Source: Candidatus Limnocylindrales bacterium (GTDB lineage Bacteria; Desulfobacterota; Binatia; UBA1149; CAITLU01). From it: a stretch of DNA of 64,000 bases. Both the position numbers and the translations under genes were made by a program. Of this stretch, positions 29,948 to 38,718 are shown in pieces. The notes under the pieces were generated by a model. The model saw only the letters and a list, made by a program, of their open reading frames with translations. It had not been told where the DNA came from and ran no database searches. Numbering within the stretch: position 1 is the stretch's first letter; each line of letters starts with the position of its first letter. The stretch spans positions 1 through 64,000 of the forward strand of contig DATNBU010000002.1 of the NCBI GenBank assembly GCA_035571835.1. Reading direction: 5' to 3'.

Positions 29948-32344
29948 TCAGGACTTCGGCACGACTTTGAGCGTCGCGGCACCCTTGACGCGCGTCAGGC
30001 AGGCCAACCTGTATTTGCCGAGGTCGGGCGACACGTGGCGCACGTTCTGCAACGTCGATTTCTCCAGCTCGGGATTGCTCGACTCGGCGACCTGGTCGGC
30101 GCCGTCGACGATCTGCACCGCGCAGTAGCCGCACGTTCCGACCTCACAGCTCCAGTCGAGCGGTTCCTTGTAGTGGTCGTCCGGACATTTCTTCGACTTG
30201 TCGAGGCCGCAGCGCTTGAGGTCGGTGTCCGGGTACTTCGCCTTCAGGTAATCGAAGAACGAATGCAGCACGTCGCGGTTGTCGGCGACCGGAAACGAAA
30301 TCGGATGTTTCGCATCCTCGAAGCTGACGCTCGGGCCTTGCGCCGCGGCCGGTGCTGCGGCAGCGGCCGGCGCCGCTGGTGCTGCTCCCGATGCCGCGGC
30401 AGCGGGTGCAGCTGCGGCAGCAGGCGGCGGCGGAACGCTCGGCCTTGCGGCCGGAATTTCGAGAACGAGCGCGCCGGGCGCGATCGGCTCTTCGGTCGCG
30501 ACCGATTCGAAGCGCAGGCGATGCTTGCCGACGCGGAATTCGTCGCCGTTGGCGAGAACCGTCGGGCGGCTCAGCTTGACGAACGTTCCGTTGGTGCTTC
30601 CGATGTCGCTGACGACGACCGCACCGGACGCAAGGCTGAAGCGTGCGTGCCCGCGCGACAGTGCGCGGTCATTCGCATCGAGCGTCACGTCGGCCGCTCG
30701 CCCGACGACCATTCCCCTGTCGGTCAGCTCGTGCGTGCGCTGGTACTCGCCGCGTCCGTTGTAATGCTCGAGTCCCCAGCCGGCGCCCTGGCGCATCACG
30801 CGAATGATCTGCGTGCCGAGCCAGACCTGGTCTTCGGCAGCGAGCGTGTGCCCTTCGTTGCGCACGCGCAGCCAGACACCGGATCCGTTTCCGGTATCGC
30901 TGAGCTCGAGCTTGCCGTCCTTGCGCGTGACCGTGGCGTGGTGGTCTGCAATCTGCGGATCGTCGAACGCGACGCCGTCGGTCTTGCGGCCGATGCGGGT
31001 CGTCTCGCCCTTGAGTGAGAACGTTCCTTCCGGCGAACCGTCGGGCAGCAGGCTGACGAGGCGATCCTCGATCGCGACCGGCGCTTCGTCACGCGCTTCG
31101 GGTTTGAAGACGACGGTGGCGTCCGAGCCTTTCTTCGTCTTCGCCGGAGCCGCGGGCTGCTCGAGCTTTCCGCGCCGCGTTGCGATGACTTCGACCGCGC
31201 GCACGGCGTCGCGCATCGCCATCTTGATGTTGCGCTTGTCGCGCCGCTTCTTGTATCCGGCCGTGTCGGCGAAGTCGGTGCACTGGTAATACTCGGGCGT
31301 TCCTTTGAGATCGCCGACGAGGAACACGCCCGGTACCGAGCATTCGCCGTCGGGCGTCACCACGATGTACGGCTCGCCGTCGATGGTCGGAACCTTGACG
31401 CCGAACTTCTGCAGCGTCTGGTGCGGAACGTCGCCGCCGATGCACGCCACGACGCGGTTCTTCGGGAATTCCATGTGCAGCGATTCGGTCGGGCGGCCTT
31501 CGATGACCTTGCGGTCGATGCGCACCGACAGGTATTCGTTGCGGTCCGGCGCGGTCAGCACCAGGATCGGCTCGGAGAACGGCAGGTAGCGAACGTTCGC
31601 GTTGACAACGTACGCATCGAAGAACGCGCCGCTCAGGCTCTTCTCGACGCGCGGCATCTGGCTCTTGCGATACGACCAGTACACGTTCGACGTATCGCCC
31701 GCCGCGATCTTTGCATTGGAGATTGCGATGACTGCCTCGGCCGCCGACGTTCCCCCGCCGATGACGAGCGTCGGCCCGCTCGCGTAGTCCTTGGCATCGT
31801 CGAGACGGAACGCCATGCCATCGAGATTGCCCGGGATCTGGAACCGTCGCGGCCGGCCCGCGCCGAGCGCCAGGATCGCACTGCGCGCGCGGTAAACGAC
31901 TTCTTCCTGAATCCGGTGATTCCAGGTTTTGATCTCGAACACACCGTCGCTTCCCGCAGCAAGGCTGAGGAACTCGCTGCCGACCTTGAGCGGAAGGTTG
32001 ACGGTCTTGAACTTCGCCTTCCAGTCCGCCACGAGGTCGTCCTTGTCGACCTCCGCGAACTGAAGCGAAGCCATGAGCTCGCCGCCGGCGGGAAACGGGC
32101 TCTCGTCGTCGCCGTACTCCGGATAAATGTGCTTTTCCTTCGGATAGTCGCGGATGCGCGACATCGCGTCGTCGTATTCGACGATCAGGCACGACAGCCC
32201 GAGCTCGGTCGCGCGAAACGCGGCCGCGGTACCTGCCGGGCCGCCGCCGGCGATGAACACGTCGAGGATATCGGGAAGCTCGCGCGGCTCGGACACACGC
32301 AGTGTGCCACGAACCGTATAGTCGCTTGTGTCCGTGGGGGGCAT
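29948..32344 (-). CDS. flavin reductase-FHA-FHA-[2Fe-2S] ferredoxin chimera
   Basis: A 798-residue cytoplasmic fusion. Residues 28-400 are an NAD(P)/FAD two-dinucleotide-fold reductase of the thioredoxin-reductase-like superfamily (FAD: VFIAGGGPAGTAAA; NAD(P): LVIGGGTSAAEAVIA near 195). FHA1 (about 445-520) keeps Gly-Arg but has DHH in place of the usual Ser-x-x-His. FHA2 (about 548-615) is canonical, with GRAADV, SRGHARF and STNGTF. A Pro/Ala-rich linker leads to a plant-type [2Fe-2S] domain (about 700-795) with Cys in SCEVGTCGYC and ACLTR. No CxxC active site of a true thioredoxin reductase is seen. The likely role is NAD(P)H-to-ferredoxin electron transfer with phosphothreonine docking. 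The ATG at 32344 has AAGGTG upstream; a GTG two codons earlier is the alternative. Confidence 0.85.
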   Translation of the reverse strand: MPPTDTSDYTVRGTLRVSEPRELPDILDVFIAGGGPAGTAAAFRATELGLSCLIVEYDDAMSRIRDYPKEKHIYPEYGDDESPFPAGGELMASLQFAEVDKDDLVADWKAKFKTVNLPLKVGSEFLSLAAGSDGVFEIKTWNHRIQEEVVYRARSAILALGAGRPRRFQIPGNLDGMAFRLDDAKDYASGPTLVIGGGTSAAEAVIAISNAKIAAGDTSNVYWSYRKSQMPRVEKSLSGAFFDAYVVNANVRYLPFSEPILVLTAPDRNEYLSVRIDRKVIEGRPTESLHMEFPKNRVVACIGGDVPHQTLQKFGVKVPTIDGEPYIVVTPDGECSVPGVFLVGDLKGTPEYYQCTDFADTAGYKKRRDKRNIKMAMRDAVRAVEVIATRRGKLEQPAAPAKTKKGSDATVVFKPEARDEAPVAIEDRLVSLLPDGSPEGTFSLKGETTRIGRKTDGVAFDDPQIADHHATVTRKDGKLELSDTGNGSGVWLRVRNEGHTLAAEDQVWLGTQIIRVMRQGAGWGLEHYNGRGEYQRTHELTDRGMVVGRAADVTLDANDRALSRGHARFSLASGAVVVSDIGSTNGTFVKLSRPTVLANGDEFRVGKHRLRFESVATEEPIAPGALVLEIPAARPSVPPPPAAAAAPAAAASGAAPAAPAAAAAPAAAQGPSVSFEDAKHPISFPVADNRDVLHSFFDYLKAKYPDTDLKRCGLDKSKKCPDDHYKEPLDWSCEVGTCGYCAVQIVDGADQVAESSNPELEKSTLQNVRHVSPDLGKYRLACLTRVKGAATLKVVPKS

Positions 32345-32469
32345 GGTCACCTTGCGGGAAGTTTTCCTGCCGGCGAACGTCGCCGGCGAGGCGCGGCAAC
32401 CTACCTTTCAGGCCTTCATAGTGTCAAGGAAACCGGCGGCGGATCAGAGGCTTCCGCCGGCCGCGACGG

Positions 32470-33951
32470 TCATTCTCCGGCAAAGAGCTTGCGGTGGATC
32501 TCGGACAGGAGCCGGGAGAATTCGGCCGGGTCGTAGCGGAAGCGATCGGTCGCATCGATGAGCTTTCCGAGGTCGGGATCGATACCCTTGCCGCCGCTGC
32601 AGCGCGTTCCCCCCATCAGATCGAAAGCCGGAGTACACAGCGCCTGAATCGACAGCACGGTCTGCTCCGGTGTGCCGGCGGTGTACCACCATGGAAGGTT
32701 CACTTCGTCGACGCTCTCGACGTTCGAGCTCGGCGAGGAAGAGTGGCTGAAGCGCCGCACCTGCTTGAGAGTGGATGCGCCTGACGTGATCCGGCTGAGG
32801 AGCATCTGCGCCTCCGATCGCGTGACCGACCTCGAAGCCAGGCGGCGCGAGTATTCCGCGGCCGCCGCGCTGAGCTCGCCGGCACGCCGCTCGGCCGACG
32901 CCGCGTCGCTGCCGGCAGCAGCGACGAGCTGTTCCCACGCGGACGAGAGACTGGCCTTCTCGCCGGGCAGAAGCACCGAAAGCACGATCTCCGACATCGC
33001 AAAGTGGCCGCGCGCCTGCCGCAGTCCGTCTTCGACCAGCTTGTGATGACAGTTGTAGCAGTTGCGGTCACGGAAGTGCGGGCTCTTGCCGAGCGACTGG
33101 TAGTCCGAGTCGCCCGCACGCTCGGCAATCATGGATGCTGCATGGCGAAGCCCGACCAGCTGGCCGATGCTCCACAGCGTCGGATCTGCGCAGTCGGGAC
33201 TCGACGGACGATCTTCCGAATCGTTCCAGTGCTTCATCAGCTGCGCGTAGGCGACCATCTCGAACTGCAGCGGCGGATGGCCGCCGGCGAGGATCTCATG
33301 ATCGATCTCGACGTGGCATTGCGCGCATTTCTCGGCGCGCAGGCGGAAATTGGCGTTGTCGTAGAAGCCCTTCGCGAGGAACTCGGGCTTCTTCTGCTTC
33401 CAGTCGCTCTGGCTGTGTGCCTCTTTCCAGAATTCCGAGCCGCCGTGGCAGTGCTCGCACGTGACGCCGTCCTTGCGCTGGTAGTTTCCGCCGGGCATCG
33501 CCGTGGCCGCCGGAGCATGACAGACGAGGCACTTCTCGCTCTGCGTCGGGTTGATCTGCATGTAGCGGCCGATCGCCTGCGACTCGGGCCGCAGCAGCGT
33601 CTCGTACGATCGGCTGTGGTGGTCGACGCGCTTGTTGCGCCACTGGGTCCAGGCCCACTTCCACGAGCTCGGCACGTCGCGACAACCGGTGTGCGGAGGA
33701 TTGGAAGGAACCGCCCCGCCGTGGCACGCCGATTTTCCGCACGACGTGTCTCCGAAGAATCTGGCCTCGGTGTCCGCGCGAGCGCGCGGCACCGCGACGA
33801 CCGCGATCGAGAGAATGGCCGCCGTCAGCAGGCCGCTGCGGGGAGAGAATGGAACGAGTGCCCGGATCGTTCGTTTGCCTGAGCTCTGTACCGGCGGATA
33901 TGATTCTCGCCGCTCGTCACGACGGAACCGGCGAAGATCGAAGGCAAGCAT
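32470..33951 (-). CDS. multihaem cytochrome c (c554-like)
   Basis: A protein of about 493 residues with a hydrophobic export segment at about 40-58 (LLTAAILSIAVVAV, then PRARA). Four standard CxxCH sites are seen: CLVCH, CEHCH, CAQCH, CYNCH. A fifth, expanded site CGKSACH near residue 67 fits a CX4CH haem motif. The spacing and the motifs HSRSYE and EFWKEAH resemble cytochrome c554/NrfB-like proteins that pass electrons in the periplasm. The ATG at 33951 is the best of two starts, because the alternative at 33984 would overlap the divergent gene. It heads the minus-strand redox operon and is divergent, with 22 bp between start codons, from the cNMP/FHA/Fe-S gene. Confidence 0.82.
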   Translation of the reverse strand: MLAFDLRRFRRDERRESYPPVQSSGKRTIRALVPFSPRSGLLTAAILSIAVVAVPRARADTEARFFGDTSCGKSACHGGAVPSNPPHTGCRDVPSSWKWAWTQWRNKRVDHHSRSYETLLRPESQAIGRYMQINPTQSEKCLVCHAPAATAMPGGNYQRKDGVTCEHCHGGSEFWKEAHSQSDWKQKKPEFLAKGFYDNANFRLRAEKCAQCHVEIDHEILAGGHPPLQFEMVAYAQLMKHWNDSEDRPSSPDCADPTLWSIGQLVGLRHAASMIAERAGDSDYQSLGKSPHFRDRNCYNCHHKLVEDGLRQARGHFAMSEIVLSVLLPGEKASLSSAWEQLVAAAGSDAASAERRAGELSAAAAEYSRRLASRSVTRSEAQMLLSRITSGASTLKQVRRFSHSSSPSSNVESVDEVNLPWWYTAGTPEQTVLSIQALCTPAFDLMGGTRCSGGKGIDPDLGKLIDATDRFRYDPAEFSRLLSEIHRKLFAGE

Positions 33952-33973
33952 CCGGACTATCTTCACTATCTTG

Positions 33974-35875
33974 ATGAGCAGCAATTCGACTATAGACTTC
34001 GGCCTTTCATCCGGTCAAGCCATCGCGCCCGAACAGCTCGCCGAGATTCCGTTCTTTGCCGGACGCAAGTCGAACTTCGCCGACAAGCTGCGCGAGAACC
34101 TCGTCCATCGCGTGACCGGCGAGCCGATCCGCGCTGCAGTGATCCGCGAATTCAAGGCCGGCGACACGATCTGTGAAGCAGGAGCGTACGGATCGACGGC
34201 CTTCCTGATCCTCGAAGGCGCGGCCACCGCATTCGTTCCGGATGCGGCCGAGCCCGCACTGCCTCCGGGCCGCACGGCTCGCTCGCTGCGCCGCCTTGCG
34301 CGCCTGTTCTCACGCCGTACCCGCTCCGAGAAGCCGGTCGCTGCGCGCGTCGGCATCGGCGAGGTGACTTCCAGCGCGACGCTGCACCGCAGCGTTGCCG
34401 CGGCCCCGCGCAAGCTCGGGCCCGGCGACTTCTTCGGGATCGACACCTGCATCAACTTTCATCCGCGCGAAGCGAGCGTGCGCGCCGAGACCGACTGCCG
34501 CGTGGTCGAGATGCTGCGCTCGGTGCTCGACACCGTGCGATCGAGCGGAAAGTCGGGAGCCGCCGTCGAGGACTTTCATCGCGGTGCGACGATCCGCGGC
34601 GCGCTGTCTGCGCAGGAGCTGTTCGGTGCGCTCACGCCCGAGCAGCGCGAGCGGCTTGCGGAAGCCGCCGAGCTCGTCACGCAGGACGACCTCGACAACG
34701 GCGTGCTCTACGAGGAGGGCACCGACGCCGACAGCCTGCTCGTGGTCGCGAGCGGCACCGTGAAGCTGTCGCGACGCATGCCCGGAGGCGAGCGCATTCT
34801 TACCTACGCCGCGCGCGGTACGGCGCTCGGGCTCGAAGCGCTGCTGGTCAAAGATCCGGTGCGCCAGCTCGTCCTGCGACGGATCGGTCCGAGCGGTGCG
34901 GCCACCGAGAGCGTACCGCTTACCGGAACGGTGACGATCGGCCGCCGCAAATCGGCCACGATTCCGTTCGGCCCCGAGCACGCGAGTCTCAGCCGGCGCC
35001 ATTGCCGCTTCGAAGTGCGCGAAGGCGACGTGCAGGAAATCCGCGTATTCGACGAGAACACCGACAACGGCACGTTCGTAAACGGCGCGCGCATCCAGGA
35101 GGCGATCGTCGGCGTCGGCGACCGCGTCACGCTCGCCGAGGACTACACGTTCGAAATCGCCGAAGTCGCGGCGGGCGGGCCGACGCGGGCGCGCGCGGCA
35201 ACGGCCACCGCGCTCGACAACTGCGAGATCGTCCGCATTCCGGTTGCGGCCGTGCGCGAAGTAGCCGGGAACGACAAGCGCATTGCCGACGTCGCCGACG
35301 AGCTCAGCCGGATCCTTTCGACGACGGCGCCTTCGGCTCCGGCCGAGCAGGCGTTCCTCAAGAAGATCGTCGACCTCAATCTGTACAATTCGCAGAACAC
35401 GCTGCTGATTGATCTCGAGCGCTGCACGCGCTGCGACGAATGCGTGCGTGCGTGCGCCGATGCCCACGACGGCGTCCCGCGTTTTACGCGCGACGGGCCG
35501 CGCTTCGGCAAGTACCTGGTGACGCTCGCGTGCCGTTCGTGCACCGATCCCAAGTGCATGATCGGCTGTCCGGTCAGCTCGATTCGACGCACGGAGTCGC
35601 TCGAAGTCCACATCGAGGACTGGTGCATCGGTTGCGGCCTGTGCGCGAACAACTGCCCGTTCGGCAATATCAACATGGTCGATCTGGCCGCGCCGCAAGG
35701 TCCGGCCGAACCGCTAGGGCCGGTGGATCTGACGTCCGGGAAACTGCGCGCCACGGTTTGCGACCTGTGCTCCGGGCTCGACGGCCCAAGCTGCGTGTAC
35801 GCGTGCCCGCACGATGCGGCGATCCGCGTCAAGCCGGCAGACTTCCTCGCACCCGCCGATCTGCAAGTACTGTGA
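33974..35875 (+). CDS. cNMP-binding/FHA/four-[4Fe-4S] chimera
   Basis: A 633-residue cytoplasmic protein. Residues about 25-215 form a cyclic-nucleotide-binding domain with an Arg/Pro-rich insertion. A second cNMP domain (about 225-450) is interrupted by an FHA domain (about 316-398: TIGRRKSATIPFG, SLSRRHCRFE, NGTFVNG), after which the last cNMP strand and helix resume (CEIVRIPVAAVREV). Residues about 480-625 are a DmsB/HybA-like polyferredoxin with four clusters: CTRCDECVRAC, CRSCTDPKCMIGC, CIGCGLCANNC and CDLCSGLDGPSCVYAC. A b-type membrane gene follows after 7 bp and a decahaem gene follows that, so electrons probably pass from this protein to the membrane. Control of a polyferredoxin by cyclic nucleotides and phosphothreonine would be unusual. 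Confidence 0.85.
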   Translation: MSSNSTIDFGLSSGQAIAPEQLAEIPFFAGRKSNFADKLRENLVHRVTGEPIRAAVIREFKAGDTICEAGAYGSTAFLILEGAATAFVPDAAEPALPPGRTARSLRRLARLFSRRTRSEKPVAARVGIGEVTSSATLHRSVAAAPRKLGPGDFFGIDTCINFHPREASVRAETDCRVVEMLRSVLDTVRSSGKSGAAVEDFHRGATIRGALSAQELFGALTPEQRERLAEAAELVTQDDLDNGVLYEEGTDADSLLVVASGTVKLSRRMPGGERILTYAARGTALGLEALLVKDPVRQLVLRRIGPSGAATESVPLTGTVTIGRRKSATIPFGPEHASLSRRHCRFEVREGDVQEIRVFDENTDNGTFVNGARIQEAIVGVGDRVTLAEDYTFEIAEVAAGGPTRARAATATALDNCEIVRIPVAAVREVAGNDKRIADVADELSRILSTTAPSAPAEQAFLKKIVDLNLYNSQNTLLIDLERCTRCDECVRACADAHDGVPRFTRDGPRFGKYLVTLACRSCTDPKCMIGCPVSSIRRTESLEVHIEDWCIGCGLCANNCPFGNINMVDLAAPQGPAEPLGPVDLTSGKLRATVCDLCSGLDGPSCVYACPHDAAIRVKPADFLAPADLQVL

Positions 35876-35882
35876 TGTTCGC

Positions 35883-36773
35883 GTGCTGATCAATCGCGAT
35901 CATCGCGCACCGGCGGCCGCATTCGCGCTGGCGACCATCGGAGCCGGCCTTTATTACCGGCATTACGCAACGACCGCTCTGTATGGTCCGTCCGGCGGAA
36001 GCTTTGCCGGGCTTTGCTACGGAATCGCCGGAACCACGCTGATGGTACTGGCTGCGCTGCTGTCGGTTCGAAAGCGCTTCCGCACGCGCCGCATCGGAAG
36101 CGCGCGCGCATGGATGACGCTGCACCTGTGGGGCGGGCTGCTCAGCGTGCCGCTCATCCTGTTTCACAGCGGCTTCGCTCTAGGCGGGCCGCTCACCACG
36201 GCGCTGATGGTGCTGTTCGCAATCGTCATCGTGAGCGGCCTCGCCGGTCTCATGCTGCAGCAGGTTCTTCCGCGGCTGATGACCGACCTGCTGCCGGCCG
36301 AGACGCTCCGCACACAGATCGAGCATGTCCGTGCGCGCCTCGCGGCCGACGCGTACGACCTGGTCGCGAACGTGACCGGACCGATCGCCGAAGCGGCCGA
36401 AGAGCAGACGTGGCTGCAGGCCGAGAAGAAAGCCGGGTGGAAAGCCGAGCCGCGGCGTGAGCCGGCATCCGCTCCGCAGGCCGGGGCCGAGCCGCTGCGC
36501 GCGCTCTACGTTGCGTACGTAAGGCCGTATCTTCGGCGCAACGCCGGCTCGCGCATGCCGATGCCCGATCTTCGGGCGGCGGCACCCGACATGCCGCCCG
36601 AGCTGCTGCCGCGCATCGAACAGCTGCGCGCGATCTGCGACGAGTCGAGGCAGCTCGATCTGCAGCTTCGCCTCCATGCGTGGCTGCACAACTGGCTGTT
36701 CGTCCACGCACCGCTTTCGATCGGGCTGTTCCTGCTCGTCGCGATCCACATCTGGTTCGCGCTGCGGTACTGA
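35883..36773 (+). CDS. probable dihaem b-type membrane electron carrier
   Basis: A 296-residue integral membrane protein with about four transmembrane segments. Histidines sit in or near the helices: HLWGGLLSVPLILFHSG (about 79-95), and LRLHAWLHNWLFVHAP plus LLVAIHIWFALRY near the C-terminus, a pattern expected for b-haem ligands. A soluble loop of about 130 residues lies between helices 3 and 4. It sits between a polyferredoxin and a decahaem cytochrome, so the natural reading is a quinone- or ferredoxin-linked transmembrane step. I chose the GTG at 35883, 7 bp after the upstream stop; an ATG at 35814 would overlap the upstream gene by 62 bp. Family assignment is not certain. Confidence 0.72.
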   Translation: MLINRDHRAPAAAFALATIGAGLYYRHYATTALYGPSGGSFAGLCYGIAGTTLMVLAALLSVRKRFRTRRIGSARAWMTLHLWGGLLSVPLILFHSGFALGGPLTTALMVLFAIVIVSGLAGLMLQQVLPRLMTDLLPAETLRTQIEHVRARLAADAYDLVANVTGPIAEAAEEQTWLQAEKKAGWKAEPRREPASAPQAGAEPLRALYVAYVRPYLRRNAGSRMPMPDLRAAAPDMPPELLPRIEQLRAICDESRQLDLQLRLHAWLHNWLFVHAPLSIGLFLLVAIHIWFALRY

Positions 36774-36775
36774 CG

Positions 36776-38215
36776 ATGCTGTCGAGCAAGGACATCGCAA
36801 GGCGCCTGCGGCTGGCGGGCTATCCGGGGCGCGACACGTTCCGGCGCTACTACGTCGCCACCGCGCTCGTGTGCATGGTTTCGGCTCTCGGCTGCTGGCT
36901 GGTGATGCACTGGTTCCTCGGACCGCGCCAGTACCTGCCGCGACCGATCTCGAGCAATCACGCCCTTTTCGGTGACCGCTGCGAGAGCTGTCATGACGCC
37001 TTTCAGAACGTCACCGACGCCGCGTGCCTCGGCTGCCATTCGGCGCGCGTGCATGCGCCGAACGAGGTCGGCACTCCGCAGTGCGCGCACTGCCACGTCG
37101 AGCATCGTTCGACCGATGTGTTCCTGTCGGTCAGCAGCAACGCGTGCGTCGCGTGTCACGCGGACCTCGAGACCAGCGGCAAGGACGCCGTCGTCGAGCG
37201 CCGCATCGCGACTTTCGCCGCGCATCCCGAGTTCAATGCGCTTCGCGAAGGAAAACGCGACCACGATCCGGCGCGGCTTCGCTTCAATCATCGCATTCAC
37301 CTGACGTCCGACCAGATTCCGGAGAACGAGCGCCCGCTCGGCTGCCCGAGTTGTCACCGCATCGACCCGCAGGGCAGGCTCATGCAGCCGGTTCGTTTCG
37401 CGACCGACTGCAAGCGCTGTCACCAGCAGATCGTCGAGGGGCCGACCGGAAGCATCGAGGCGCTGCACGACACGCCGGAAGTGATCCACGAGGATCTGCG
37501 ACGGCAGCTGCTCGATGTCGCGGCATCGATCGGGACCGTCACGTCGGCGGAGCTGCGCAGCCAGCTCGACAAGATCGCAACGCCGTCACCGGAGCTGCTG
37601 TCTCCGCCGCACATCGTCGGACGCGTGCCGCGGCCCGGCTTCAGCAAGGAACGCCTGTCGGTCGCCGCGCTCGAAAAGGATCTCTACAAGCCGTTCGTGG
37701 CTCCCGGCACCGACGGCACGTCGCCGACGGCGCCGCTCTACGAGCTGAACAAGGGCTGCTTCCTGTGCCACTACGAAGATGGTCCGCGCGAAGATCCTGC
37801 CGCGATGCCCACTGACCCCGCTAGCCCAAGGATCGCGCCGACGGCCGTCGCCGCACGCTGGCTGTTGCGCAGCGAATTCTCCCACCGGCGTCACGAGCTG
37901 ATGCCGTGCGAGTCGTGCCATCCGCATGTCGCGGAGAGTCGCGAGACGGCCGACACGAACCTTCCGGACAAGGCCGTCTGCCAGCGCTGCCACGTCGACG
38001 GCGCACGCGCGTCGGCGGGAGCCGTCTGCATGTCGTGTCACCTGTACCACGACACGTCGAAGCGTCGCGATGCCGGCACGCTCGCGTCGCACGGGAACGA
38101 GGCGGAGTGCGGGGAAAAAGGGAATTGTGGGCAAGGCGCGGCCAAGCGCGCGCGCTCGGCGCCGCTGCGGACGCAGGGGTGGTGGGAGATTCCGGGGGGC
38201 GCGGCGCCCAAGTAA
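36776..38215 (+). CDS. membrane-anchored decahaem cytochrome c
   Basis: A 479-residue protein with an uncleaved N-terminal membrane anchor (about 21-43, YYVATALVCMVSALGCWLV). Ten CxxCH sites follow: CESCH, CLGCH, CAHCH, CVACH, CPSCH, CKRCH, CFLCH, CESCH, CQRCH, CMSCH. Extra histidines in FNHRIHL and FSHRRHEL are likely sixth haem ligands, as in c3/NapC-type multihaem proteins. Its ATG begins 2 bp after the b-type gene's stop, so the three plus-strand genes form one operon. It is likely to receive electrons from the membrane and pass them to periplasmic or outer-membrane cytochromes. The Ala/Arg-rich tail has no visible function. Confidence 0.88.
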   Translation: MLSSKDIARRLRLAGYPGRDTFRRYYVATALVCMVSALGCWLVMHWFLGPRQYLPRPISSNHALFGDRCESCHDAFQNVTDAACLGCHSARVHAPNEVGTPQCAHCHVEHRSTDVFLSVSSNACVACHADLETSGKDAVVERRIATFAAHPEFNALREGKRDHDPARLRFNHRIHLTSDQIPENERPLGCPSCHRIDPQGRLMQPVRFATDCKRCHQQIVEGPTGSIEALHDTPEVIHEDLRRQLLDVAASIGTVTSAELRSQLDKIATPSPELLSPPHIVGRVPRPGFSKERLSVAALEKDLYKPFVAPGTDGTSPTAPLYELNKGCFLCHYEDGPREDPAAMPTDPASPRIAPTAVAARWLLRSEFSHRRHELMPCESCHPHVAESRETADTNLPDKAVCQRCHVDGARASAGAVCMSCHLYHDTSKRRDAGTLASHGNEAECGEKGNCGQGAAKRARSAPLRTQGWWEIPGGAAPK

Positions 38216-38580
38216 GCAAAGTCTCGGCCGCGCAATAGGAGACCGACCTTGTCACCGCGCTGCTGTCTCAAGGTTTTAAAATCACCGGCTCTTGCGACGC
38301 CGATATAAAAACGGGTCTTCGTGGATTTGTGCGGGGCCCCGTTTCGGGTTTTTGATCAAATGGGCTCCGCCGGATTGGCGGCAGCATCATCCTCAGGAAC
38401 TTCAGCCTGATTATTCTTCGTCGCGTGGACCGCAGGTCACGGCGCCGGACGATCGTATGGCCTGGTTGGCGTCGAGCGTTGATTCATTCGGCTGGAAACC
38501 AGCTCGTGTCGATGCCGCTGCCGGTGATGGACTTGTTGTTGGGATGCGCAGCACGGCCGGCGCGGGTTTCTGCCGCACGA
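38216..38580. other. 365-bp gap between redox operon and HNH element
   Basis: Less GC-rich than its surroundings, with a GGGGCCCC stretch near 38332 and short A/T runs. I see no gene, no convincing terminator and no recognised regulatory site. Confidence 0.5.
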
Positions 38581-38598
38581 ACATTCCCCGGGGAATGT
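38581..38598. repeat. 18-bp palindrome, left side of copy C
   Basis: A perfect copy, followed by the same GACCCAGGTTTCGT tail as at 20957. Confidence 0.9.
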
Positions 38599-38718
38599 GA
38601 CCCAGGTTTCGTCTGATGCATCAGCGCTCAGAGTGATCGGTGTCTCGAGCACCTGCCCAGGATGAGCGATGGCGACGGGTCCGAGGGTTTGTCGGATCAT
38701 GCGCGCGCGGCGGGCTTA

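Noticed and set aside
29948-32344. Calling the FHA flavoprotein a thioredoxin reductase
   Set aside because: The fold is similar, but no CxxC redox-active pair is present between the dinucleotide folds.
38300-38360. Possible terminator around GGGGCCCC and a later T-run after the redox operon
   Set aside because: GGGGCCCC has no loop, and the flanking bases do not extend a stem next to the T-run.
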